Numbered from the stretch's first letter, positions 26,383 through 35,762 are shown. The stretch: DNA of 64,000 nucleotides from Fidelibacterota bacterium 408169 (GCA_002256485.1 NNSG01000007.1:106219-170218), one strand, 5' to 3'. Program-made: numbers and translations. The notes: a model not told the origin generated them from the letters alone.

Positions 26383-27393
26383 ATGAAGATCGATATCCAT
26401 ACCCACATTCTTCCAAGAAATTGGCCGAACCTGAAAGAAAAGTACGGTTACGGAGGATGGATCCAATTGGATCACCATAAAACAGGCTGCGCCCGGATGA
26501 TGAAGGATGAAACATTTTTTCGGGAAGTGGAAACGAATCTATGGGACCCTGGTGTCCGCATGCATGAATGCAGCAGTCATGGCGTGGATGTGCAGGTGCT
26601 GTCCACTGTTCCGGTCATGTTCAGTTACTGGGCCAAGGCGGATGATGCTCTGGATCTTTCAAAATTTTTAAATGACCATATTGCAGCTGTGGTGGAAGAA
26701 TTTCCCAGGCGATTTATCGGGCTGGGAACAATTCCACTGCAGGATACAGAAAAAGCAGTTGAGGAATTGGAACGGTGTAAATTACTGAAACTTGCAGGTG
26801 TCCAGATCGGTTCCAATGTAAACGGAACGAATTTAAACGAAGATGAACTGTTTCCTGTATTTGAAGCGGCGTCTGAACTGGGAATGGCCGTGTTTGTCCA
26901 TCCTTGGGACATGATGGGGCAGGAGGCAATAACTAAATACTGGCTACCCTGGCTTGTAGGAATGCCGGCAGAAACCAGCCGTGCAATCTGTTCCATGATC
27001 TTTGGGGGAATATTTGAAAAACTCCTAGACCTTCGTGTTGCATTTGCCCATGGCGGAGGCGCTTTTCCAATCACTGCAGGGAGAATTCAGCATGGCTTTG
27101 ATGTGCGCCCGGACCTTTGTGCTGTGGATAACCAAATAGCTCCAAATGAATATTTAGAAAAATTCTGGGTGGATTCCCTTGTCCATGATCCTGATGCCTT
27201 GGAATTTCTCATCAAAAAAATGGGACCAGATAAGATTGCTCTGGGAACGGACTACCCCTTTCCTTTGGGCGAACTCGAGCCGGGCCAACTGATCGAGTCG
27301 TCAGGACTATCTGAAGAAATTCAGGAAAAATTACTTTGTCAAAATGCATTGGATTGGCTGGGATTGGATAAAGGACATTTTGAAGATGTATAG
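26383..27393 (+). CDS. 2-amino-3-carboxymuconate-6-semialdehyde decarboxylase
   Basis: 336 residues of the amidohydrolase-fold ACMSD family. The metal-binding IDIHTHILPRNWP at the N-terminus (H-x-H), the substrate Arg/His region FVHPWDMMG, AFAHGGGAFP and the catalytic LGTDYPFPLGE near the C-terminus are diagnostic. It removes CO2 from 2-amino-3-carboxymuconate semialdehyde, diverting the pathway from quinolinate and NAD to full breakdown. Length is normal. G+C is high (62% in one line counted near the 3' end), in contrast to the AT-rich genes further on. The 3' end overlaps the formamidase start by 8 nt. Confidence 0.95.
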   Translation: MKIDIHTHILPRNWPNLKEKYGYGGWIQLDHHKTGCARMMKDETFFREVETNLWDPGVRMHECSSHGVDVQVLSTVPVMFSYWAKADDALDLSKFLNDHIAAVVEEFPRRFIGLGTIPLQDTEKAVEELERCKLLKLAGVQIGSNVNGTNLNEDELFPVFEAASELGMAVFVHPWDMMGQEAITKYWLPWLVGMPAETSRAICSMIFGGIFEKLLDLRVAFAHGGGAFPITAGRIQHGFDVRPDLCAVDNQIAPNEYLEKFWVDSLVHDPDALEFLIKKMGPDKIALGTDYPFPLGELEPGQLIESSGLSEEIQEKLLCQNALDWLGLDKGHFEDV

Positions 27394-28144
27394 TTCTGTT
27401 GAGATCGACTCACGCCTCAATCATTATAATACGGAGAACTTTATTGACCTGTCCATTCCTATGGATTTCAATGGGGACCAGGCAAATTATTTTGATGTGG
27501 AACGGGCGAAAGCAACACCATTCAAAAGTGAGAGCGTGATCGGTGATACTAAGCAGGGTGGTGGGTGCAATTTTGATGTGGTCACATTCATTCCCCATTG
27601 CAATGGAACCCATACTGAATGTGTGGGGCATATAGTCGATGAAAATGTATATGTGAATGACATGATCACCGATTCCTTGATACCGGCAACTCTGGTGACA
27701 GTCACCCCGGAAAATGGTGTGATTAATGGGAAACAATTAGAATTGGTATCCGGCTTTGATCAGGCGTTGATAATCAGGACATTGCCCAATGATGCATCAA
27801 AACGATCGGCCACATATGATGCCAAAAACATTCCGCCACATTTTTCATCGGACGCCATGGAAAAGATCATTGAGCTTGGTGTTCGTCATTTATTGGTGGA
27901 CATGCCCACTATTGATCCGGCCTATGATGATGGAAAACTGGAAAATCACCATACATTCTGGGGGATCGATCACGGGAGTCATTCACTCTATGGTTCGAAT
28001 CCATCACAAAAGACCATTACTGAAATGATATATGTTCCCAATGAAGTCCAAGATGGGGCGTACTTACTCCAGATCCAGATTATTCATTTTATCAGTGATG
28101 CAACTCCCAGCAGACCCTTAATTTTTCCACTGGACCGATCATGA
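27386..28144 (+). CDS. Cyclase-family hydrolase, probable kynurenine formamidase
   Basis: 252 residues of the KynB/cyclase (DUF/PF04199-type) family. The metal motif H-C-N-G-T-H-T-E-C-V-G-H and the opening FIDLSIPMDFNGDQ are visible, with WGIDHGSHSLYG later. It would hydrolyse N-formylkynurenine to kynurenine and formate. An upstream in-frame ATG at 27344 exists but would overlap ACMSD by 50 nt. I chose 27386, which overlaps by 8 nt and places the conserved opening at the usual distance. The 4-nt overlap with kynureninase indicates coupling. Confidence 0.83.
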   Translation: MYSSVEIDSRLNHYNTENFIDLSIPMDFNGDQANYFDVERAKATPFKSESVIGDTKQGGGCNFDVVTFIPHCNGTHTECVGHIVDENVYVNDMITDSLIPATLVTVTPENGVINGKQLELVSGFDQALIIRTLPNDASKRSATYDAKNIPPHFSSDAMEKIIELGVRHLLVDMPTIDPAYDDGKLENHHTFWGIDHGSHSLYGSNPSQKTITEMIYVPNEVQDGAYLLQIQIIHFISDATPSRPLIFPLDRS

Positions 28145-29388
28145 AATACGATGCTACTATAGAATTTGCGCAACGAATGGACCTAGAAGACCCTATACGT
28201 TCATACAGGGACAGGTTCCACTTCCCTCAATTTAACGGTGAAGACATCCTCTATTTCGGTGGTAATTCACTGGGACTCATGCCCAAGACATCGAAAGCGG
28301 CGGTAAATGAAGAACTGGATGTATGGGAAAAACTGGGTGTTACCGGACAACACGACAGGTGGGAGGCCTATCACGAATATTTGACTGATTCCACCGCCCG
28401 GCTCGTAGGCGCAAAACCAAATGAAGTGGTGGTCATGAATGCCTTGACTGTAAATCTTCATTTTCTACTTATTTCTTTTTATCAACCAACAAATAATTGT
28501 AATAAAATTGTTATTGAAAAAGGAGCTTTTCCTTCGGACCAATATGCAGTGGAATCGCAAATTGCATTTCATGGATTTGATCCAAAAGAAGCATTGATCG
28601 AACTGACGCCACGAGATGGAGAAAAGTGTCTTAGGACGGAAGATATCCTGAACACATTAAGATCTCATGGCGAGTCCATTGCCACCATTTTGATCGGTGG
28701 TGTGAACTATTATACCGGCCAGGCCTTTGATATAGAAACAATCTCAAAAGTTGGCCACGAAATTGGTGCTATGGTTGGATTTGACTTGGCCCATGCAGCG
28801 GGAAATTTGAAATTGAAACTCCACGACTGGAACGTGGATTTTGCAGCATGGTGCAGCTACAAATATTTGTGTGCAGGACCGGGTAGTCCGGGAGGTGTTT
28901 TTATTCATGATAAACACGCCGATTGGAATGGTCCCCGTTTTGCGGGATGGTGGGGACACAACAAAAAAACTAGATTCAAAATGAAACCCAACTTTAAACC
29001 AATTATGGGCGCAGAAGGATGGCAAGTCAGCAATGCTCCCATTTTATCCATGGCTTGCCTGCGAGATGCAATGGATATTTATGATGAAGTAGGTATGTCT
29101 TTATTAAGAGAAAAAAGCGAACAACTGACAGAATATTTGGAATTTCTTTTACTTAAAATGCCTGATAAAATTGAAATAATTACACCAGAGGATCCAAAAC
29201 AACGGGGTTGTCAATTATCTTTAGTTGTTAAAGAAAATGGAAAGGAAGTTTTTGAAAAACTTGGTAGCTCTGGGGTTATCTGTGACTGGCGAGAACCTGA
29301 TGTAATTCGAGTAGCTCCAATGCCTATGTATAATTCTTATAAAGATATTTTTCAGTTTTACGAAATACTAAAAACAATACTAGATTAA
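28141..29388 (+). CDS. kynU: Kynureninase
   Basis: 415 residues of a PLP-dependent aminotransferase-fold enzyme. It cleaves kynurenine or 3-hydroxykynurenine to (3-hydroxy)anthranilate and alanine. YFGGNSLGLMPK near the N-terminus, GFDLAHAAGNLKLKLHDWNVDFA, the PLP-lysine motif AWCSYKYLCAGPGSPGG and GPRFAGWWGH are family hallmarks. Given KMO next to it and HaaO upstream, 3-hydroxykynurenine is the expected substrate. Base composition changes inside the gene, with GC-rich and very AT-rich parts, the last third (from about 29080) being strongly AT-rich. Confidence 0.95.
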   Translation: MKYDATIEFAQRMDLEDPIRSYRDRFHFPQFNGEDILYFGGNSLGLMPKTSKAAVNEELDVWEKLGVTGQHDRWEAYHEYLTDSTARLVGAKPNEVVVMNALTVNLHFLLISFYQPTNNCNKIVIEKGAFPSDQYAVESQIAFHGFDPKEALIELTPRDGEKCLRTEDILNTLRSHGESIATILIGGVNYYTGQAFDIETISKVGHEIGAMVGFDLAHAAGNLKLKLHDWNVDFAAWCSYKYLCAGPGSPGGVFIHDKHADWNGPRFAGWWGHNKKTRFKMKPNFKPIMGAEGWQVSNAPILSMACLRDAMDIYDEVGMSLLREKSEQLTEYLEFLLLKMPDKIEIITPEDPKQRGCQLSLVVKENGKEVFEKLGSSGVICDWREPDVIRVAPMPMYNSYKDIFQFYEILKTILD

Positions 29389-29391
29389 ATA

Positions 29392-30726
29392 ATGGAAAAA
29401 ATTACACTCATAGGTGCAGGATTGACGGGCCCTTTAATGGCGACCTATTTAGCAAATCATGGATATTGCGTAGACATATACGAACAGCGTCCTGATATGA
29501 GAAAAGAGTCAATTAGTGCTGGTCGGTCTATCAACCTGGCAATGTCAGAGAGAGGTAATCATGCATTAAAAGAAGTAGGCTTGTATGAAACAATAAATCC
29601 ATTAACAATTCCCATGAGGGGTAGAATGATTCATGATTTAGATGGTTCAACTCATCTACAACCTTATGGTCAAAGACCGAATGAGGTAATCCATTCAGTT
29701 CCCAGAGCACAATTGAATAAAGCACTTATGACTTTGGCTGAAGAAACAGGTAAAGTAAAAATTCATTTTAACAAAGAATGCACTGATTTGGATTTAGATA
29801 AAAAAACTGTAACTATAAAAAACAGTTATACAGGTGAAACATGTATAATTTCTTATGAGTTGGTGATGGGAGTAGATGGGTCAGCCTCCGCTGTTAGAGA
29901 AGCAATAGTGCAAAAAGGAGCTTTTTCTTATCAAAAAAAACCTTTAGGTCATGGGTATAAGGAATTAACAATGTATCCAAAAAGAAATGGTGATTTTAGG
30001 TTGTACTCTAATGCATTACACATCTGGCCGCGTGGTCAGTTTATGCTCATTGCATTACCTAATAAAGATAAAACATTTACGTGTACCTTATTTTTTCCTA
30101 TTGAAGGACCAATTAGTTTTGAAACTGTTAATGATGAATCAGAAATTTTGAAATTTTTTCAATTGCAATTTCCCGATACTATAAAATTGATCCCTGACTT
30201 GGTAGAACAGTTTCAGCAAAATCCAGTTGGACAATTAGCATCAGTCTATTGTGATCCATGGCATTATCAAGATAAAGCTGTTTTATTGGGTGATGCTGCT
30301 CATGCTGTCGTACCTTTTTTTGGGCAGGGTATGAATGCATCTTTTCAGGATTGTTCTGTATTGAGTTCTTTAATAGAAAAAAATAGAGGTAATTGGTCTG
30401 ATATTTTTTCTGAATTTTCAAGAACTCATGTACAAAATGGACATGCAATAGCTGATATGGCAGTAGAAAACTATCTAGAAATGCGAGATCATGTAAATGA
30501 TCCAGAATACAAAAAACGTAGAAAACTGGAATTAAAATTTGAAGAATATTTCCCTGAAAAATTTATTCCGAGGTATTCCATGGTTTCTTTTCACCGCTTA
30601 CCTTATGCTGAAGTTTATCAAAGAGGTGAAAAACAATTTCGACTATTAGACAAGATAATCAAAAATCTTAAATCAATTGAAGAAATTGACAAAACTACAG
30701 CCCTAACATATATAAAAGATTTATGA
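29392..30726 (+). CDS. kmo: Kynurenine 3-monooxygenase
   Basis: 444 residues of an FAD-dependent aromatic hydroxylase. The dinucleotide fold ITLIGAGLTGPLMATYLA, RSINLAMSERG, LVMGVDGSASAVRE and VLLGDAAHAVVPFFGQGMNASFQDC are diagnostic. The last of these is the D-A-A-H-x-x-x-P FAD motif. A C-terminal helical tail typical of KMO follows. It hydroxylates kynurenine at C3 with NADPH and oxygen, so the pathway requires oxygen at several steps. It is the last pathway gene of the operon and overlaps the acyltransferase start by 4 nt. Confidence 0.95.
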   Translation: MEKITLIGAGLTGPLMATYLANHGYCVDIYEQRPDMRKESISAGRSINLAMSERGNHALKEVGLYETINPLTIPMRGRMIHDLDGSTHLQPYGQRPNEVIHSVPRAQLNKALMTLAEETGKVKIHFNKECTDLDLDKKTVTIKNSYTGETCIISYELVMGVDGSASAVREAIVQKGAFSYQKKPLGHGYKELTMYPKRNGDFRLYSNALHIWPRGQFMLIALPNKDKTFTCTLFFPIEGPISFETVNDESEILKFFQLQFPDTIKLIPDLVEQFQQNPVGQLASVYCDPWHYQDKAVLLGDAAHAVVPFFGQGMNASFQDCSVLSSLIEKNRGNWSDIFSEFSRTHVQNGHAIADMAVENYLEMRDHVNDPEYKKRRKLELKFEEYFPEKFIPRYSMVSFHRLPYAEVYQRGEKQFRLLDKIIKNLKSIEEIDKTTALTYIKDL

Positions 30727-31364
30727 GCAAGTATCGAGTAGATAATGTTCCTCTCTTTATTCGACCCTTTTATTATTTGTTGGCTTACTTTGTAGCTACA
30801 CTTGTCCGTTTATACTGGTTGATCATTCAAAAATCATGTATAATTAAAATTGAAGGGATTGAACATTTAAACAAACACCCGGGCCGCATTGAAGCTGTTT
30901 GGCATTACAAGAGTTTCCTGTATTGGTTATCCAAAATAGATGCAAAAAACTATGTGCAGTTCAGTCACCCTGATTGGTATATGATTTATGCAATCATAAA
31001 TCTTAGATGGGTAGGATCTGAAGTTATTCTTGGATCAACAGGAAATAACGGGAAGGAAGCTGCTCATAAAATTGTGGAAAGAATCAAAAAAAGTAAAGCT
31101 TGTTGTGTTACGCCCGATGGTCCTTTTGGGCCTTATAAGGAAATTAAGAAAGGAATTTTGCATATGTCTTATCAATCTGGCTTGCCCATTATTCCAATAC
31201 AAATGGATTGTGACAGATACTTTAAACTTCAATTCGCTTGGGATAAAAAATGGATTCCAAAATTCTTTTCAAATATAAATGTTCGTTTTAAAAAACCAAT
31301 TTATGTAAAAGATGAAAATTTTGATAAATATATTAAACAGATAACAAGTGCCCTGGGAGATTAA
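30723..31364 (+). CDS. Lysophospholipid-acyltransferase-like protein (DUF374 type)
   Basis: 213 residues with an N-terminal membrane helix (about 9-30) and an acyltransferase-like core. The DUF374 hallmark CVTPDGPFGPYKEIKKG is clear. The usual H-x-x-x-x-D is represented weakly, with VWHYKSFLYW early on. Proteins of this family are linked to lipid A or phospholipid acylation, but the substrate is not known. It is co-oriented and overlaps kmo by 4 nt, although no link with tryptophan catabolism is apparent. Confidence 0.8.
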   Translation: MSKYRVDNVPLFIRPFYYLLAYFVATLVRLYWLIIQKSCIIKIEGIEHLNKHPGRIEAVWHYKSFLYWLSKIDAKNYVQFSHPDWYMIYAIINLRWVGSEVILGSTGNNGKEAAHKIVERIKKSKACCVTPDGPFGPYKEIKKGILHMSYQSGLPIIPIQMDCDRYFKLQFAWDKKWIPKFFSNINVRFKKPIYVKDENFDKYIKQITSALGD

Positions 31365-31365
31365 C

Positions 31366-31563
31366 ATGAAATTTGAATTAAGTAATAATATAGCTTTGCA
31401 ACATCCGGACTGGAAAAATTCAGAATTTTTTTACAAAGAAATATTAGGGTTAGATACGACTATGGAAAAGAGTCATTTGCATATTCAAAGTGGTGGAGTA
31501 AATCTGTATATTATGGAAAATAATGAATTGAGAGGTACGGTGATGGAATTCAATATGCTGTAA
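31366..31563 (+). pseudogene. VOC (glyoxalase/bleomycin-resistance-like) protein, truncated after about 60 residues
   Basis: The ATG at 31366 follows GGGAG and opens a VOC-family frame: SNNIALQHPDWKNSEFFYKE, GLDTT, VNLYIMEN, RGTVMEF. It ends NML-stop at 31563, in the middle of the first VOC module, where a complete protein would run on for roughly another 50 residues. From about 31540 the DNA instead carries the middle of a ferredoxin-NADP reductase gene in another frame. The 3' half of this gene is therefore missing. Confidence 0.75.
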
Positions 31564-32141
31564 CAAAAAAGAAAGACTACGAGAACAAACGTGTTGTTAT
31601 TTTAGGTGGTGGAGATTCTGCTGTTGACTGGGCATTGGAATTACAACCTATAGCAGAATCAGTATCTATTATTCATCGAAGAGATGAATTCAGGGCTCAT
31701 GCTTCTACAGTTCAAAGAATGCAATATCTAGACCATCGTGGGAAACTGAATATTTTTACACCTTATTCTCCTTTTGAAGTTGAAGGTGATGACTCAGTTA
31801 AATATATTATAATTAAAAGTACATCCGGAAAACTGAAAAAAATTCAATGCGATGTTATTTTGGTCATGTTTGGATTTGTGTCTAATTTAGGTCCTATGGG
31901 GAATTGGAATCTTGAACTGGAGAAAAAAAGAATTAAAGTAAATCAAAGAATGGAAACAAGTTTACCTGGTATTTTTGCTGCAGGTGATATTGTAACATAT
32001 GGAGGGAAAATAAAACTGATATCTACCGGCTTTGCTGAAGCTGCAATTGCAGTAAAAAGTGCAATTAAATATTTAAATCCTGAAAAGAAAGTAAAAACTC
32101 AATTTAGCTCAATGGTGGGTAAACCGAAAGGAATAGCATGA
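31545..32141 (+). pseudogene. Ferredoxin-NADP reductase (thioredoxin-reductase-like, type 2), missing its N-terminal half
   Basis: From 31545 the frame reads GIQYAVTKKKDYENKRVVIL, then GGGDSAVDWALEL, the NADPH-binding Rossmann motif. It continues with IIHRRDEFRAHASTV, CDVILVMFGFVSN and the FAD-closing LPGIFAAGDIVTYGGKIKLI, ending at 32141. This is the C-terminal half of the type 2 ferredoxin/flavodoxin-NADP reductases. The first FAD-binding half (about 145 residues) is absent. An internal ATG at 31635 gives only 168 residues. The protein could not bind FAD normally. The frame overlaps the rpe start by 4 nt, the original operon arrangement. Confidence 0.8.
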
Positions 32142-32794
32142 AAGTAGCACCTTCTATATTATCTGCTGATTTTGCTCATTTAGCAAAAGCAATAAAACAA
32201 TGCGAATCTGGTTTAGCAGATTATGTTCACGTTGATGTAATGGATGGTCATTTTGTCCCTGTTATAACCATCGGTCCCGATGTGGTTAGAGACCTCAAAA
32301 AAAGAACTGATATTCCATTGGATGTACACTTAATGATCGAAGAACCAGATAAATATATTGATGATTTTATTGCCGCAGGTTCAAATATTGTTACTGTGCA
32401 CGTAGAAGCCTGTGTTCATCTTCAAAGAACTGTATCATATATTAGGAGTAAGGGAGTGAAAGCAGGTGTTTCATTGAATCCTGCTACTCCACTTAATACA
32501 ATTCAGCATGTATTGAACGATGTAGACTTGATCTTAATTATGTCAGTGAATCCCGGTTTTGGAGGTCAACAGTTTATACCCGATGCACTTCATAAAATTT
32601 CACAAGCGGATATTCTATTAAAAAATAATGGTAACAGAGAAGCTGTAGAAATTGAAGTTGATGGCGGAATCAAATTAAATAATGCAAAAGAAGTGTTGGA
32701 TGCAGGTGCAGATGTTTTAGTAGCCGGATCAGCTATTTTTGGTACAAATGATCCTGCGCAAACTGTAAAATTGTTTAAACAAATTCATAATTAA
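32138..32794 (+). CDS. rpe: Ribulose-phosphate 3-epimerase
   Basis: 218 residues, a TIM barrel of usual length. VAPSILSADFAHLA, HVDVMDGHFVPVITIGPDVV, LDVHLMIEEPD, ILIMSVNPGFGGQQF and EVDGGIKLNN give the catalytic Asp pair, the metal His ligands and the phosphate-binding loop. It interconverts ribulose-5-phosphate and xylulose-5-phosphate. It begins a run with a CBS protein, transketolase and rpiB, that is, the non-oxidative pentose-phosphate pathway. Confidence 0.95.
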   Translation: MKVAPSILSADFAHLAKAIKQCESGLADYVHVDVMDGHFVPVITIGPDVVRDLKKRTDIPLDVHLMIEEPDKYIDDFIAAGSNIVTVHVEACVHLQRTVSYIRSKGVKAGVSLNPATPLNTIQHVLNDVDLILIMSVNPGFGGQQFIPDALHKISQADILLKNNGNREAVEIEVDGGIKLNNAKEVLDAGADVLVAGSAIFGTNDPAQTVKLFKQIHN

Positions 32795-32805
32795 AACGAC
32801 TAATT

Positions 32806-33270
32806 ATGTTGGTGAAAGATATAATGGTTTCTAAAGTTATTAGCGTAAAACCTAACACTCCATTATCTATGGTGGCTAAACTAATTTCTCAATTTCGGAT
32901 TAGCGGTATGCCAGTGTTAAATACAAATAAAGAATTAGTAGGTGTGCTTTCTGAAAAAGATGTAATTAGAGCAATGTATCCATCTTATGATGAATTGATA
33001 CAAGATTCACTTGCTTCTAGAGACTTTGAAGGGTTGGAAGACAGGTATCAAGATCTTTGGCAAGTTGAGGCTCAAAATGTTATGACCAAAAATGTAATTT
33101 CTGTAGACCCTCAAACTCCAGTACTTAAAGCAGGATCTATTATGATAAGAAAAGGAATCCGAAGACTTCCGGTTATGGATAAAGAATCAAATGCACTAGT
33201 TGGTGTAATTACATTGGGAGATATCCATCAAGCACTTTTTTCTCAACAATATTTAAATTTAGAAGATTAA
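32806..33270 (+). CDS. CBS-domain pair protein
   Basis: 154 residues made almost wholly of two CBS domains (about 8-60 and 92-148). VKDIMVSKVISVKPNTPL and VMTKNVISVDPQTPVL are the repeated openings, and each domain closes with a G-V-L-S/G-V-I-T strand and a helix. Stand-alone CBS pairs bind adenosine nucleotides (AMP, ATP, SAM) and regulate partners. The partner is unknown; its place between rpe and transketolase hints at carbon-metabolism control. Confidence 0.88.
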   Translation: MLVKDIMVSKVISVKPNTPLSMVAKLISQFRISGMPVLNTNKELVGVLSEKDVIRAMYPSYDELIQDSLASRDFEGLEDRYQDLWQVEAQNVMTKNVISVDPQTPVLKAGSIMIRKGIRRLPVMDKESNALVGVITLGDIHQALFSQQYLNLED

Positions 33271-33303
33271 TGAATAAAAAAACATACAAATGGATTTATT
33301 ACA

Positions 33304-35328
33304 ATGAAAACATATAAAGAATTAAATAGTTTTGATTCATGGACAAATGATGAAAAGGATCAATATACTCTAAATGTAATAAAGATGTTGGTTTTGGATG
33401 GAGTACGCAATGCCAATTCGGGTCATTCCGGCGGTCCTTTATCATCAGCTGATTTTGCCTATATTCTTTTTAAAGAATATTTGAATTTTGATCCGGATGA
33501 TGATCAATGGTTCAACCGCGATCGTTTTGTTCTATCCGCAGGGCATGAATCTATGTTGCAGTATGCACTGCTCCATTTCATAGGTTGGATGCCCATGGGC
33601 GAGATCAAAAAATTCCGCCAATTGGGAAGCAAAACTCCCGGTCATCCTGAAGTTGAAATAAAAGGAGTTGAAGCAACTACAGGACCGCTGGGTCAAGGGG
33701 TTTGCATGGGGTCAGGAATGGCTGTTGCTGAAGTGATTGTGCGTGAATTATTCAAAAATAAAAATGACAAGGCAGAAGATTTATTAAGCCATTTTACCTA
33801 TGTATTATGTGGCGATGGTGATTTACAAGAACCTGTTGCACTTGGAGCTGCAGCATTGGCTGGTCATTGGGGTTTATCAAAACTTGTTCTGTATTATGAT
33901 GCCAATGATGCACAAATTTCTGGAAAAACCAGTAGATCTGACTCAACAAATGTTTCTGCAGTTTTTGAAGGTATGAATTGGCATGTACAACAAATAGATG
34001 GTCATGATCATAATGCCATTAGAAATGCCATAGAGAAAGCACAAGTGATTGAACAACCAAGTATCATTATTGGAAAAACAATAATGGCATGTGGCACAGC
34101 AACAATGGAAGGGGATCATGAAACACATGGAGCCCCGTTACCACATGAAGAAATTTCTTCTACAAAAGAAAAATTACATTTACCTGATGAAATGTTTTAT
34201 GTCCCGGATAAGTGTATTTCTCACTTTCAAAATCGATTTGAAGAATTAAAGAAATCTATTGATGAGTGGAAAACAGCGTTACACGAGATGCAAAAAGATG
34301 TTGAATTCAAAAGGAGTTGGAAAATGGTAGTTGAAAATAAATTACCTGATTTACAATATCCTGATTTCGAAGAAGAAACGTCTCTTGCTACACGTAAAGC
34401 ATTTGGTGCTACATTAGATAGATTTGCAGAACAATTACCACAATTGGTAGGCGGTTCAGCAGACTTGGAACCATCGAATTATACCGGAAATTTTGCTAAA
34501 ACATATGGAGATTTTTTATCAACTAATCCAAAGGGCAGAAATTTTGCTTTTGGAGTAAGGGAATTTCCCATGGCGGCATTAATGAATGGTATGAGCCTTC
34601 ATGGCGGGGTCATTCCATTTGGAGGAACATTTTTGGTATTTGCAGATTATTCAAGACCTGCACTACGTTTGGGAGCTTTACAAAATGCTCGCACGATTCA
34701 TGAATTTACACATGATTCTTTTTGGGTAGGAGAAGATGGCCCAACCCATCAACCGGTAGAACATGCAATGGCTTTACGAACGATTCCCAATTTCAATGTG
34801 TTTCGACCTGCAGATGCCAAAGAAACGGCAGCTTGTTTTAAAATGGCATTAGATCAAACTGAAACACCTAGTGCCATGCTTCTCACTCGGCAAGGTGTAA
34901 AAGTATTAAACCAAGATATGGATTTCATTGTTGATGGCGTATCCAAAGGTGCCTATGCTGTATTTGAGTGTGAAAATCCTGAATTAGTTTTTCTTGCTAC
35001 AGGTTCAGAAGTGGGACTAGCAATGGAAGTGGTAGAAACCATGAGCGATAAAAAAATCCGGGTTGTGAGTATGCCCTGTTGGGAAATATTTGAGCAACAA
35101 TCTGATGATTATAAAAATGAATTGATTCCAAGTCGGGGTGCAATGAAAATTTCCTTTGAGGCGGGAATCACTATGGGATGGGATAAATATATTGGTCCTA
35201 ATGGATTGGCCATTGGTATTGATCATTTTGGTGCATCAGCCCCAGGAAAAGATCTGGCCAATGAATTTGGCTTTACTGCTGATCAAGTTGAGATAAAAAT
35301 AAGAAATCATTTGGCAGATTTAATATGA
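33304..35328 (+). CDS. tkt: Transketolase
   Basis: 674 residues, full-length thiamine-diphosphate enzyme. GHSGGPLSSADFAYIL, LSAGHESMLQYALLH, TTGPLGQGVCMGSGMA, CGDGDLQEPVALGAAALAG (the G-D-G-x-x-x-E ThDP motif) and GSADLEPSNYT are visible, as are FGVREFPMAALMNGM and HDSFWVGEDGPTHQPVEHAM. It moves two-carbon units between sugar phosphates. It overlaps the rpiB start by 4 nt. Confidence 0.95.
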   Translation: MKTYKELNSFDSWTNDEKDQYTLNVIKMLVLDGVRNANSGHSGGPLSSADFAYILFKEYLNFDPDDDQWFNRDRFVLSAGHESMLQYALLHFIGWMPMGEIKKFRQLGSKTPGHPEVEIKGVEATTGPLGQGVCMGSGMAVAEVIVRELFKNKNDKAEDLLSHFTYVLCGDGDLQEPVALGAAALAGHWGLSKLVLYYDANDAQISGKTSRSDSTNVSAVFEGMNWHVQQIDGHDHNAIRNAIEKAQVIEQPSIIIGKTIMACGTATMEGDHETHGAPLPHEEISSTKEKLHLPDEMFYVPDKCISHFQNRFEELKKSIDEWKTALHEMQKDVEFKRSWKMVVENKLPDLQYPDFEEETSLATRKAFGATLDRFAEQLPQLVGGSADLEPSNYTGNFAKTYGDFLSTNPKGRNFAFGVREFPMAALMNGMSLHGGVIPFGGTFLVFADYSRPALRLGALQNARTIHEFTHDSFWVGEDGPTHQPVEHAMALRTIPNFNVFRPADAKETAACFKMALDQTETPSAMLLTRQGVKVLNQDMDFIVDGVSKGAYAVFECENPELVFLATGSEVGLAMEVVETMSDKKIRVVSMPCWEIFEQQSDDYKNELIPSRGAMKISFEAGITMGWDKYIGPNGLAIGIDHFGASAPGKDLANEFGFTADQVEIKIRNHLADLI

Positions 35329-35762
35329 AAATACATATAGGAACAGATCACGCAGGACTTGATTTGAAAAATACAATCAAAAACTATTTGGTAGAAAAAG
35401 GTTATGATGTTACAGATCATGGTGCTTATGAATATGATGCTCTTGATGATTATCCCGATTTTATTTTTCCGTGTGCAAAAGCGGTGGCAGCTGACTCTGA
35501 TAGTCGCGGAATTATTTTAGGTGGTTCTGGACAAGGAGAAGCCATGGCTGCTAATAGAGTAAAAGGTGTTAGGGCAGCTGTTTTTTATAATGGTCCCACT
35601 GAAATAGTAAAATTATCTCGAGAACACAACAATGCAAATATTCTGTCATTGGGAGCGCGTTTCATGACAGAAGATGAGATTTATGATGTTATAGATATGT
35701 GGTTGGCAGAACCTTTTGGTGGTGGAAGGCACCAAAAACGCATAGACAAGTTGGATAAATAA
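35325..35762 (+). CDS. rpiB: Ribose-5-phosphate isomerase B
   Basis: 145 residues of the LacAB/RpiB family. IGTDHAGLDLKNTIKNYL, GIILGGSGQGEAMAANRVKG and REHNNANILSLGARF are diagnostic. The usual catalytic Cys of the GxC(G/S)SG loop reads GGSGQGE here, so Ser appears in place of Cys, a known variation in the family. It isomerises ribulose-5-phosphate and ribose-5-phosphate. It is the last gene of the pentose-phosphate set and converges on mobA with a 2-nt gap. Confidence 0.88.
   Translation: MKIHIGTDHAGLDLKNTIKNYLVEKGYDVTDHGAYEYDALDDYPDFIFPCAKAVAADSDSRGIILGGSGQGEAMAANRVKGVRAAVFYNGPTEIVKLSREHNNANILSLGARFMTEDEIYDVIDMWLAEPFGGGRHQKRIDKLDK

Noticed and set aside
27344..27385. Longer N-terminus of the kynurenine formamidase from 27344
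   Set aside because: It lies within the ACMSD coding sequence; the ATG at 27386 fits the family start.
31541..31556. EcoRI site (GAATTC) at the chimeric junction as sign of a cloning artefact
   Set aside because: GAATTC is frequent in this AT-rich sequence, so the site alone proves nothing.
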